Assembly: GCF_914271485.1 (NCBI RefSeq)
Contig: NZ_CAJZAG010000009.1
Location: 186,001-250,000 of the forward strand
DNA length: 64,000 bases
Origin: Cupriavidus pampae
GTDB lineage: Bacteria; Pseudomonadota; Gammaproteobacteria; Burkholderiales; Burkholderiaceae
Reading direction: 5' to 3'
Each line of letters starts with the position of its first letter. The first letter of the stretch is position 1. Below the pieces are notes generated by a model, which searched no databases, had not been told where the DNA came from, and saw only the letters and a program-made list of their open reading frames with translations. This document shows positions 45,714 through 53,221 of this stretch, one piece after another. Both the position numbers and the translations under genes were made by a program.

Positions 45714-46634
45714 ATGGACGTAGCCGACCTGAAAACCTTCGAGGCCGTGGCCCGGCACGGCAGCATGAACAAAGCCGCGGCGGAGCTACATACTGTGCAG
45801 TCCAATGTAACGGCGCGCATCCGCGCGCTCGAGGAATCGCTCGGCACGCAACTGTTCGAGCGCCATGCGCGCGGCGTCAGCGTGACGCCGGCCGGCCAGC
45901 GCATTCTGCCATTTGTGCCGCGCATCGAGCGGCTGATTGCCGAAGCGCGGGCCGCTGCGCGCGATGACGGCGTGCCCGGCGGCACACTCGCCCTCGGTTC
46001 GCTGGAAACCACCACCGCATGGCGCCTGTCGCCACTGCTGACCGAGTTCGCGCGCGCCTATCCGGACGTGCGGCTGACTGTGACGGCGGGCAGCACGGCC
46101 AGCCTCGTACGCGATGTCGCGGCCTCGCGACTTGATGGCGCGTTCGTGGCGGGACCGGTCTCGCATCCGGACCTGCATCAGGAATGCGTGTTCACCGAGG
46201 AACTGGTGCTGGCCACAAGTCTCGCCATCCGCTCGCCCAGGGCGCTCGCATCGCTGCCCGATCCGCGCATCGTCGTGTTCCAGAGCGGCTGCTCGTACCG
46301 GCAGCGGCTGGAATCGTATCTGGCCAGCCTTGGCATCGTGGTGGCCCGGCCGCTCGAGTTCGGCTCGCTCGATGCAATCGTCAGCTGCGTCTCGGCGGGC
46401 GTCGGCGTCACGCTGCTACCGCGCGGCGTGCTAGCCCCCGCAGCCGAAGCGGGCCGCATCGCGCTGCACCGCATGCCGCGCGAACTGGCACGGGTAGAGA
46501 CGCTATTCATCCGCCGCGAAGATGCCTACGCCACCAGCGCCATGCACGCGTTTCTGGCCCTGATCCGCCAGTTCCACGGCAAGCCGTCATCACGCCCATC
46601 TCGTAGAGACGTGGAGAGCGGAGTGGCAGCATGA
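45714..46634 (+). CDS. LysR family transcriptional regulator (first of a coupled pair)
   Basis: A 306-residue regulator: HTH at residues 5-60 (LKTFEAVARHGSMNKAAAELHTVQSNVTARIRALEE) and a typical effector domain. It is divergent from the MFS transporter gene and overlaps the next LysR gene by 4 bases (46631-46634). Because it is divergent from the MFS gene, that gene is its likely target. Confidence 0.9.
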   Translation: MDVADLKTFEAVARHGSMNKAAAELHTVQSNVTARIRALEESLGTQLFERHARGVSVTPAGQRILPFVPRIERLIAEARAAARDDGVPGGTLALGSLETTTAWRLSPLLTEFARAYPDVRLTVTAGSTASLVRDVAASRLDGAFVAGPVSHPDLHQECVFTEELVLATSLAIRSPRALASLPDPRIVVFQSGCSYRQRLESYLASLGIVVARPLEFGSLDAIVSCVSAGVGVTLLPRGVLAPAAEAGRIALHRMPRELARVETLFIRREDAYATSAMHAFLALIRQFHGKPSSRPSRRDVESGVAA

Positions 46635-47539
46635 ACCTGCGGCAGATCGAGGTATTCCGGGCAGTCATGAGCACGGGCTCCGTGAGCGACGCCTCGCGCC
46701 TGCTGCACGTCTCGGTGCCCGCCGTCAGCCGCATGTTGTCCTATACCGAAAGCCGTCTCGGCTTTCCGCTGTTCGAACGGATCAAGGGTCGGCTCCATCC
46801 CACCGAGGAGGCGCGCCGGCTCTATCACGAAGTACAGCTGGTCTATCGGGGCGTCGACCGCATCGAAGATCTGATTCATGAGCTTGCCGATCGCCGCCAT
46901 GGCCTGATCAGTGTCGGCGCCAGTCCCAGTATCGGCCAGATGCTCGTGCCGCAGGCCATCGCGCAGTTTCATATCGGCAACCCCGATGTGCGCATCCATT
47001 TCCAGTGCATGACCCATGCGCTGCTCAAGGAGCAGTTGCTGAACCGGCAGATCGAGGTGGGCGTCTCCACGCTGCCGATGGACCACCCCAGCCTGACCAC
47101 GACGCCGCTCGCCTCGAGCCGCGTGGTCTGCATCTGCCCACCGTCGCACGCGCTGGCCACGCGCACTTCGGTCACCGTCACCGATCTGCTGCCGTATCCG
47201 TTGATCGCCTATCCGCCCGACACGCCGTTCGGCCAGCGCATAGACAAGCTCTATCGCGAGGTGGGCGAGAGTCCGCGCGTCGCCATCGAGGCCGGCCTGC
47301 CGCATACCGCCTGTGCGCTCGTCCATGCCGGCGCCGGCATTGCGCTCGTCGATGAATTCCTGCTGCGCGGCTGGCCCGGTGCACGCTTTCGCATCCTGCC
47401 CGTGGAGAATGCCGCGCCGATCGTCGCGGACCTGGTCCATCTGCGCACGGAATCCGTCTCGCCCGTTGCCGAAGCCTTCATTCGCGTGCTGCGCAATGTG
47501 CTCGCGCAGCATGACGTGGCCGCACCGCCAGCTCCGTAA
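46631..47539 (+). CDS. LysR family transcriptional regulator (second of a coupled pair)
   Basis: A 302-residue regulator with HTH IEVFRAVMSTGSVSDASRLLHVSVPAVSRMLSYTE and an effector domain from about residue 90. Its similarity to the first LysR of the pair is only of family level, so it is not a recent duplicate. It precedes the D-carbamoylase gene on the same strand, which it may control. Two translationally coupled LysR genes are unusual. Confidence 0.9.
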   Translation: MNLRQIEVFRAVMSTGSVSDASRLLHVSVPAVSRMLSYTESRLGFPLFERIKGRLHPTEEARRLYHEVQLVYRGVDRIEDLIHELADRRHGLISVGASPSIGQMLVPQAIAQFHIGNPDVRIHFQCMTHALLKEQLLNRQIEVGVSTLPMDHPSLTTTPLASSRVVCICPPSHALATRTSVTVTDLLPYPLIAYPPDTPFGQRIDKLYREVGESPRVAIEAGLPHTACALVHAGAGIALVDEFLLRGWPGARFRILPVENAAPIVADLVHLRTESVSPVAEAFIRVLRNVLAQHDVAAPPAP

Positions 47540-47615
47540 TCCCCCCACCCCGCGCCACCCCTGAATTCGTGCACGCCGCACCCTCCATGTGCACCGCACC
47601 AGCACGGGGCAACGC

Positions 47616-47632
47616 CTTAAGTCGCGATTAAG
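47616..47632. promoter_or_regulatory. LysR-type palindrome before D-carbamoylase gene
   Basis: CTTAA-N7-TTAAG fits the T-N11-A pattern of LysR boxes and lies 83 bp upstream of the carbamoylase ATG, between it and the second LysR gene. Confidence 0.4.
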
Positions 47633-47714
47633 ACCGACGTACAAACCGTCATTCGACGTGCCCGCATGCGATTCCGATAATGGCTCGCATCCGAATCAAC
47701 ACCACGGGACTCGA

Positions 47715-48650
47715 ATGAACACCAAGCGCAGCCTGGGCATTGCCGTCGCGCAGATGGGGCCGGTCCATCTGGCCGACACGCGTGCCGCCGTCGTCCGCCG
47801 ACTGATCGACATGATGCGCGAGGCGCGCGGCCGCGGCGCCACGTTCGTGGTGTTTCCCGAGCTCGCGCTGACCACGTTCTTCCCACGCTACTGGATGGAC
47901 GAAGCCGAAGCCCAGGAACGCTTCTTCGAGCGCAGCATGCCCGGACCGGCCACGCAGCCGTTGTTCGACGAAGCGAAGCAGCTCGGTGTCGGCTTCTATC
48001 TCGGCTATGCCGAACTGACGCCCGAGGGACAGGCTTTCAACACGTCGATCATCGTCGGCGCGGACGGCGCGATCGTCGGCAAATACCGCAAGATCCATCT
48101 GCCCGGCCATAGCGATCACAAGCCCGACGCGCCGTTCCAGCACCTCGAGAAAAAGTTCTTCGAGGTCGGCGATCTCGGCTTCCGCGTGTTCGACAGCCAG
48201 GACACGCGCTTCGGCATGTGCATCTGCAACGACCGCCGCTGGCCCGAGACGTATCGCGTGATGGCGCTGCAAGGTGCCGAAGTCGTGGTGCTCGGCTACA
48301 ACACGCCGTCGCGCAACATCCACTGGAACGAACCCGCGCATCTGCGCACGTCCACGCATCTGATCTCGCTGCAGGCCAATGCCTATCAGAACGGCATCTG
48401 GGTGGCGGCTGCGGCCAAGTGCGGCAGCGAGGACGGCCATCACATGATTGGCAATTCGGTCATCGTCGCTCCCACCGGTGAGATCGTTGCGCGCGCACTG
48501 ACCGAGGAGGACGAAGTCATCTCGGTCAGCGCCGACCTGACGCTCGGCGAGCATTTCCGCCAGCACGTCTTCAATTTCGCGAAGCATCGGCGCCCCGAAC
48601 ACTACCGGCTGATCACCGAGCGCGTAGGCGTCGGCGACCCGCTGCCCTGA
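47715..48650 (+). CDS. N-carbamoyl-D-amino-acid hydrolase (nitrilase family)
   Basis: A 311-residue amidohydrolase. The Glu-Lys-Cys triad is visible as VVFPELALTTFFPRYW, KYRKIHLPGH and CICNDRRWPETYRVMALQGAEVV. The Cys context NDRRWPE and the later QANAYQNGIWVAAAAK are the signature of D-carbamoylases, which release D-amino acids, CO2 and ammonia. The Bug and D-aminoacylase genes that follow support a role in using D-amino-acid derivatives. No hydantoinase gene is present in the window. Confidence 0.88.
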   Translation: MNTKRSLGIAVAQMGPVHLADTRAAVVRRLIDMMREARGRGATFVVFPELALTTFFPRYWMDEAEAQERFFERSMPGPATQPLFDEAKQLGVGFYLGYAELTPEGQAFNTSIIVGADGAIVGKYRKIHLPGHSDHKPDAPFQHLEKKFFEVGDLGFRVFDSQDTRFGMCICNDRRWPETYRVMALQGAEVVVLGYNTPSRNIHWNEPAHLRTSTHLISLQANAYQNGIWVAAAAKCGSEDGHHMIGNSVIVAPTGEIVARALTEEDEVISVSADLTLGEHFRQHVFNFAKHRRPEHYRLITERVGVGDPLP

Positions 48651-48722
48651 TGCGCACGCTTGTTGCATTCCTGTTCCATCCCATCCCGACGATTGCCCTT
48701 GAGTCTCCTCGAAGGACGCCGC

Positions 48723-49751
48723 ATGTTCCCTTGCACTGATTCCTCGCGCCCGCTTCGGCGCATTCGATCGCTGACGCGGCTGGCCACCATTGCCACCACC
48801 GCCATTGGCGCCTCGCTGGCACTAACGTTCTCGCTGCCCGCGTTGGCGGCCTGGCCCGACAAACCCATCACGTTCGTGGTGCCGTCGGCGGCCGGTGGCT
48901 CACCCGACGTGCTGTCGCGGCTCGTGACCAATGAGATGACGCGCACGCTCGGCGTGCCGATGGTCATCGAGAACCGCCCCGGCGCGGCCGGCAATATCGG
49001 CATTCTGCAGATCAAGGGCAAAGCCGCGGACGGCTATACCGTCGGCTACGGCAACGTGAACACGCTGGCCGTCAATCGCTCGCTGTTCAAGAAGCTGCCG
49101 TATGACGTGGACAAGGACCTCGTGCCGATCGTGCATGCGTTCGACCTCTACAACGTGCTGATCGTGCGCAGCGACGCGCCCTATCAGAATGTCAAAGGCC
49201 TGATCGATGCCGCGAAGAAGGCGCCCGGCACCTTGTCGTTCGGCGCGCCGGGCATCGGTACCACTGGCCACCTCGGCGGCGAACTGTTCAACCGCATGGC
49301 GAAGATCGACGTGCTGTTCGTGCCGTACAACGGCGGCCCGGCCGCGCTGCAGGACCTGCTCGGCGGCCGCATCGACTACCTGTTCGCCAATACGTCTGAA
49401 GTTGGCCCGCAGATCGCCGCGGGCAAGGTGCGCGCGCTCGGCGTCAGCAGCCTTAAGCGGCTGCCGATCCTGCCCGGCGTGCCGACGCTCGACGAGGCTG
49501 GGCTCAAGGGCTACCAGACCGTGGCATGGGGTGGCGTGGTGGCACCGCGCGGCACGCCGCCCGACGTGGTGAACAAACTCAATCAGGCCGCCAACGCGGC
49601 GCTCAAGACCGACGTCGTGCGCGACGGACTGGCCAAGCTCGGTGCGGTGCCCGCAGGTGGCAGCCCGGCTGAGTTCCAGGCGACGATCAACGAGGAAACG
49701 GAACGCTGGCGCAGGCTGATCGACGAAGCGCGTATCGAAAAGCTCGATTGA
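48723..49751 (+). CDS. Bug-family (TctC) periplasmic solute-binding protein
   Basis: A 342-residue binding protein with a long signal peptide ending ALAAW (about residue 43). Motifs WPDKPITFVVPSAAGGSPDVLSRL, IENRPGAAGNIGI, and FVPYNGGPAALQDLLGGRIDYLF are typical. GAAGGA lies 6 bases before the ATG at 48723. It sits between two D-amino-acid-derivative hydrolase genes and so may bind N-acyl or N-carbamoyl amino acids. No transporter membrane genes are adjacent. Confidence 0.9.
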   Translation: MFPCTDSSRPLRRIRSLTRLATIATTAIGASLALTFSLPALAAWPDKPITFVVPSAAGGSPDVLSRLVTNEMTRTLGVPMVIENRPGAAGNIGILQIKGKAADGYTVGYGNVNTLAVNRSLFKKLPYDVDKDLVPIVHAFDLYNVLIVRSDAPYQNVKGLIDAAKKAPGTLSFGAPGIGTTGHLGGELFNRMAKIDVLFVPYNGGPAALQDLLGGRIDYLFANTSEVGPQIAAGKVRALGVSSLKRLPILPGVPTLDEAGLKGYQTVAWGGVVAPRGTPPDVVNKLNQAANAALKTDVVRDGLAKLGAVPAGGSPAEFQATINEETERWRRLIDEARIEKLD

Positions 49752-49756
49752 CGACC

Positions 49757-51223
49757 ATGGCATCTACCTCCACTTCGCGCCTGCTGCTGCGCGGCGGCAT
49801 GGTGATCGACGGCACCGGCGCGCCGGCCCGCGCCGCCGACGTTCTGATCGAGGGCGATCGCATCGTTGCGCTCGTCGAGCGAGACACTCATTCCGGTACA
49901 CCGGCCGGCGACATTGCCGTGCGCGATATTACCGGTCTGACCGTGGCGCCCGGTTTTATCGACTCGCATACCCACGACGACGGCTATCTGCTCTCGCATC
50001 GCGACATGGTGCCCAAGGTGTCGCAGGGCATCACCACCGTGGTCACGGGCAACTGCGGTATCAGCCTCGCACCCTCGCCAGATGCCGGAAAACTGCCGCA
50101 GCCGCTCGATCTGCTCGGTCCACGCGAACTGTTTCGCTTTCCGCGCTTCGCGGACTGGCTCGCCGCGTTGCAGGACACCCCGGCGGCTGTCAACGTGATT
50201 CCGCTGGTCGGGCACACCACGCTGCGCGTCGCGGTCATGGAGGACCTTCAGCGCCCCGCTACGCCCGAGGAAAGCGCGCGTATGCGGGACCTGCTGGGGG
50301 AGGCGTTGGAAGCGGGCGCGTTTGGCATGTCCACGGGCACGTTCTACCCACCCGCCGCACATGCCACCACGCGCGAGATCATCGACGTCGGAGACGCCAT
50401 GCGCGCGCGCGGCGGCATCTACGCGACGCACTTGCGCGACGAAGCGGACCATATCGACGCGGCCATCGAAGAAGCACTCGAGATCGGCCAGGCGCTCGGC
50501 GCGCGCGTGGTGTTCTCCCACCACAAGCTCGCCGGCGAACGCAACCACGGCCACTCGGCCGTGACGCTCGCCCGCATCGGCCGGGCCAGCACATCGCAGC
50601 CGGTCTGTCTCGACTGCCACCCATATCCCGCGACCTCGACGATGCTGCGACTGGACCGCGTCCGCCTGGCTCGCCGCACGATGATCACGTGGTCGGACGG
50701 CTATCCGGCCGCGCAGGGCCGCGATTTCGACGAGCTCCAGCGCGAACTTGGCCTCGACGACGACCAGATGCTCGCGCACCTGTCACCAGCCGGCGCGATC
50801 TACTTTCTGATGAGTCAGGACGACGTAGACCGCATCCTCGCGGACCCGCAATGCATGGTCGGCTCCGACGGCCTGCCCTTCGACAAGCACCCGCATCCGC
50901 GTCAGTGGGGCACCTTCACGCGGATTCTCGCGGACACCGTACGCGAACGTGGCCTGCTGTCGTTGGAGACCGCCATCCACAAGATGACGGGACTCGCCGC
51001 CCGCTATTACGGCCTGCCCGACCGCGGCCAGCTGCAACCGGGCATGCGCGCCGACCTCGTCGTATTCGACGCTGCAACCGTCACCGACCGCGCCACCTTC
51101 GATGCGCCGATCCAGGCAAGCGAAGGCATTGCGGGCGTATGGGTCAATGGCGTATGCGTGTGGGATGGCAAACACCCGACGGGCGCATATCCAGGGCGGA
51201 TGCTGGTGCCAATGGCGGTGTAG
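49757..51223 (+). CDS. D-aminoacylase (N-acyl-D-amino-acid deacylase)
   Basis: A 488-residue amidohydrolase-superfamily enzyme. The metal motif HTHDDG is in GFIDSHTHDDGYLLSH, followed by VVTGNCGISLAP, THLRDEADHI, FSHHKLAGERNHG and, near the C-terminus, MVGSDGLPFDKHPHPRQWGTF. These fit D-aminoacylase, which frees D-amino acids from N-acyl forms. It starts 5 bp after the Bug stop codon. With D-carbamoylase it suggests a unit that opens N-blocked D-amino acids. Confidence 0.9.
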   Translation: MASTSTSRLLLRGGMVIDGTGAPARAADVLIEGDRIVALVERDTHSGTPAGDIAVRDITGLTVAPGFIDSHTHDDGYLLSHRDMVPKVSQGITTVVTGNCGISLAPSPDAGKLPQPLDLLGPRELFRFPRFADWLAALQDTPAAVNVIPLVGHTTLRVAVMEDLQRPATPEESARMRDLLGEALEAGAFGMSTGTFYPPAAHATTREIIDVGDAMRARGGIYATHLRDEADHIDAAIEEALEIGQALGARVVFSHHKLAGERNHGHSAVTLARIGRASTSQPVCLDCHPYPATSTMLRLDRVRLARRTMITWSDGYPAAQGRDFDELQRELGLDDDQMLAHLSPAGAIYFLMSQDDVDRILADPQCMVGSDGLPFDKHPHPRQWGTFTRILADTVRERGLLSLETAIHKMTGLAARYYGLPDRGQLQPGMRADLVVFDAATVTDRATFDAPIQASEGIAGVWVNGVCVWDGKHPTGAYPGRMLVPMAV

Positions 51224-51238
51224 AAATGGCGGTGTGAT
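51211..51238. repeat. 14-bp tandem repeat spanning the D-aminoacylase stop codon
   Basis: AATGGCGGTGTAGA (51211-51224) is followed by a copy with two changes (51225-51238). Stops TAG 51221 and TGA 51235 are in different frames. Confidence 0.7.
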
Positions 51239-51277
51239 CGCGCGGGGCAATGCCCAAGGTGCCGCGACAATTCCCCG

Positions 51278-51592
51278 CTACTGCTGCCGGATCGCCGCCC
51301 ATAGCGGCCAGCGCCAGCTCGCGCACGGTCCATCGCGCCGTACCCATGACAGCAGCTTGGCTGACGGCGCCGCATGTGAGACGGCGGCTTGCGCGCCGAG
51401 CACGACTTCTTCCGCTTCCGGGGCCTTGCAGGCTAACTCCAGCGTTAATCGCCCAGCCCTCCCAATCCCCACCAACGCGTCCTTGTAGCCCTCCGCACTC
51501 AGACGCTCCGCGATCGCACTCAGATCATGCTCACCGCCGTTGAGTTGGTAGTTCAGGACGTAGGTGTATTCCACCGCCTTGGTCTTCGACAT
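51278..51592 (-). CDS. Stand-alone antitoxin N-domain paralogue C
   Basis: A 104-residue protein whose residues 6-85 match the N-terminal domain of the HTH protein at 52164-52688 (VEYTYVLNYQL, DALVGIGRAGRLTLE). It lacks the HTH part. After the domain it shares SAKLLSWVRRDG with paralogue B, then has its own tail. GAGGG lies 7 bases before the ATG. It could compete with the full-length protein for dimerisation or for the toxin, but that is inference. It is the last gene of the locus. Confidence 0.65.
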   Translation of the reverse strand: MSKTKAVEYTYVLNYQLNGGEHDLSAIAERLSAEGYKDALVGIGRAGRLTLELACKAPEAEEVVLGAQAAVSHAAPSAKLLSWVRRDGPCASWRWPLWAAIRQQ

Positions 51593-51695
51593 GGGATTGC
51601 CCTCACGAGTTGAATCATGCAAACCGTATCAGCACGAAACGGCTGAGTGGATCGCCATCCGCTGAAACCACCACGCGGCATGCGCCAGATCAAAC

Positions 51696-51956
51696 TCAGA
51701 ACAAATGCGCGCCATCACGACGCGTGCAGGAGAGAAACTTCGCCGAGGGCACGGTGGATTCGAGATGGACGACCGTAGCGGTCATGCTCGCGAGCGTTTC
51801 CGCGACGGGACACGAAAACGACAGCGTCAGACGCCGTTCACGCCCGATACGAATCAGCGCGTGGTCGAAGCAGGTCTTGCTCAGACGGTGCACTAACCCA
51901 TCCACATCGCAATCAAACTCAGAAAGTTGGTAATTCAGGGTGAACGTGTAATACAT
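51696..51956 (-). CDS. Stand-alone antitoxin N-domain paralogue B
   Basis: An 86-residue protein matching the same N-terminal domain (MYYTFTLNYQL, DHALIRIGRERRLTLSF) and ending SAKFLSCTRRDGAHLF. It resembles paralogue C more than the full-length gene after residue 70, so it is not simply a deletion product of that gene. An in-frame ATG three codons upstream (51965) is possible, and the frame is open further upstream without matching homology. Function unknown. Confidence 0.6.
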   Translation of the reverse strand: MYYTFTLNYQLSEFDCDVDGLVHRLSKTCFDHALIRIGRERRLTLSFSCPVAETLASMTATVVHLESTVPSAKFLSCTRRDGAHLF

Positions 51957-52163
51957 CGATCCCATCCCAGAAAGAGTTGAGATCAAACCGTAGCAGCGCA
52001 CCAAAACCGACTGAATAGCCGATCGCTCGAATTTGCTTCTTAGCTTCCCGCCAACGCGTCTTTCAGCAAAATCCGATTCGCAGAACGCGCTCCATCTTCC
52101 GAACAGCACGCCTGAAAGCCCTGACGGCTTATGCCAGCGTCAAAGAATCCTTAGTACCGACCC

Positions 52164-52688
52164 TCATCCAAACAGCCCCTCAAGCTCCTTGGCCGCCGCC
52201 CGCTGCACCCGCCGCCCCTCTTTCGCGACGTTGACCTGCAAGGCCACCCGCGCCACCTCGAGTACTTCCATCGCGAGCGAATAGCTTCCTCTAGCCTGCA
52301 GCCAGGCCAGCACGTCGGCCAGATGCCAGATCGAAGCGCTACCCTCATGCACCGGCACCGGAAAACTGCCCGAATGGGACAACATCAGCTTCCGCATGTT
52401 TTGCCGCGACACGCCCACAAGTTCCGCAACGTCGGTGAGTCCCACAAGATCCGGCGCCACCTCTATCAACCGCGCTTCGGGCACTGCGCGTCGCACGTCA
52501 GCAAGCGCACTACGCACTGCCGCATCCGCACTTTCTGCCTCGCGCGTAAATTCCAGTGCCAATCGTCCTGGCTGTCCGATGCCAACCAATGCATCGTCAC
52601 AACCGGCCTCGCCCAGACGCTCAACCAGGGCATTCCCATCGCGCTCGCTGTCGGCCAATTGGTACTTCAACGTAAAGATGTATTCCAT
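52164..52688 (-). CDS. HTH protein, probable antitoxin of the 52.7 kb pair
   Basis: A 174-residue protein in two parts. Residues 1-75 form an alpha/beta domain (MEYIFTLKYQLADSERDGNA, DDALVGIGQPGRLALEF), and residues 80-140 an AlpA/MerR-like HTH (VGLTDVAELVGVSRQNMRKLM, then a wing with SIWHLADVLAWL). A charged helix ends the chain. It follows the HicA-like gene with only 3 bp between, the order of hicA-hicB loci, but it has no HicB fold. Repression of its own promoter through the palindromes upstream is likely (inference). Confidence 0.75.
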   Translation of the reverse strand: MEYIFTLKYQLADSERDGNALVERLGEAGCDDALVGIGQPGRLALEFTREAESADAAVRSALADVRRAVPEARLIEVAPDLVGLTDVAELVGVSRQNMRKLMLSHSGSFPVPVHEGSASIWHLADVLAWLQARGSYSLAMEVLEVARVALQVNVAKEGRRVQRAAAKELEGLFG

Positions 52689-52691
52689 CGG

Positions 52692-52967
52692 CTAGTCCCT
52701 CCCATGGTCCGCAGCTTCGAGCAGCTTGCGTTGAATGGTGCAGTTGTCCACGGCACGTCGCAACGCACGTGCATGATTTCCTGAGTTTTTCGGCGTACTC
52801 CACACGCTGGAGATACAGAACTCACCGCAGCGGCAATCGCGTGTGTTGTAGGGGCAATAGATTCGCCCCCATGCGTGGCTGCCTCCGGTCTCCACGCGCC
52901 AACCTCGTTCCTCGGCATGCCTGAGAGCCTCCTCGACCTCCTTCTTCGGATGAACGTGACGGACCAT
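52692..52967 (-). CDS. HicA-like small toxin candidate with Cys cluster
   Basis: A 91-residue protein. The first 45 residues have the HicA-type plan: a helix (KKEVEEALRHAEERGWRV) and then GGSHAWGRIYC, where His in GSH is the catalytic position of HicA mRNA interferases. Unlike HicA it then has four Cys (C-x6-C-x-C-x3-C from residue 38) that could bind metal, and a C-terminal helix (NHARALRRAVDNC). Its ATG lies only about 5 bases after the predicted transcription start, so the message would be almost leaderless. Toxicity is inferred from fold and operon layout. Confidence 0.7.
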   Translation of the reverse strand: MVRHVHPKKEVEEALRHAEERGWRVETGGSHAWGRIYCPYNTRDCRCGEFCISSVWSTPKNSGNHARALRRAVDNCTIQRKLLEAADHGRD

Positions 52968-52978
52968 CGACGATTTCC

Positions 52979-53015
52979 AGTATGGGGAGACCCCATTTAG
53001 TTGTCAAGTGACAAC
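52979..53015 (-). promoter_or_regulatory. Palindrome-covered promoter of the toxin-antitoxin-like operon
   Basis: On the minus strand a perfect -35, TTGACA (53007-53002), is separated by exactly 17 bp from the -10 CATACT (52984-52979). The -35 sits inside the 16-bp palindrome GTTGTCAAGTGACAAC (53000-53015), and the -10 and spacer overlap a second palindrome, ATGGGG-AGA-CCCCAT (52982-52996). Binding of a repressor at either would block transcription. Confidence 0.75.
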
Positions 53016-53078
53016 CATATCGCCGCAATGAAATCGCTTGAATAGCCGAATGCTCGAATTAGCGGGGAACAAAGAAAA

Positions 53079-53102
53079 GAGAGACATCGAGAGAGACATC
53101 GA
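53079..53102. repeat. 12-bp tandem duplication, GAGAGACATCGA
   Basis: Two exact adjacent copies at 53079-53090 and 53091-53102 lie in the 254-bp gap between the toxin-antitoxin-like locus and guaA. Apart from the promoter palindromes and the terminator hairpin nothing else was recognised in this gap. Confidence 0.7.
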
Positions 53103-53157
53103 GCGCGCCGCCCCCGACGACAACGCCGTCAGGAGCGGGACATCAACCGATGCATGG

Positions 53158-53178
53158 AAAGCCGAAGAACTCGGCTTT
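53158..53178 (-). terminator. Likely guaA terminator hairpin
   Basis: An 8-bp stem, AAAGCCGA with TCGGCTTT around an AGAAC loop, lies 44 bp past the guaA stop on the minus strand. The short TTT at each end could allow use in both directions. Confidence 0.6.
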
Positions 53179-53221
53179 CGCGGGGCAAACTATACACTCA
53201 GGGCCGGGGATGGCCTGAGCT

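Noticed and set aside
51278-53015. Mobile-element or phage remnant
   Set aside because: No integrase, transposase, terminal repeat or attachment-site duplication was seen, and base composition is close to that of neighbours.
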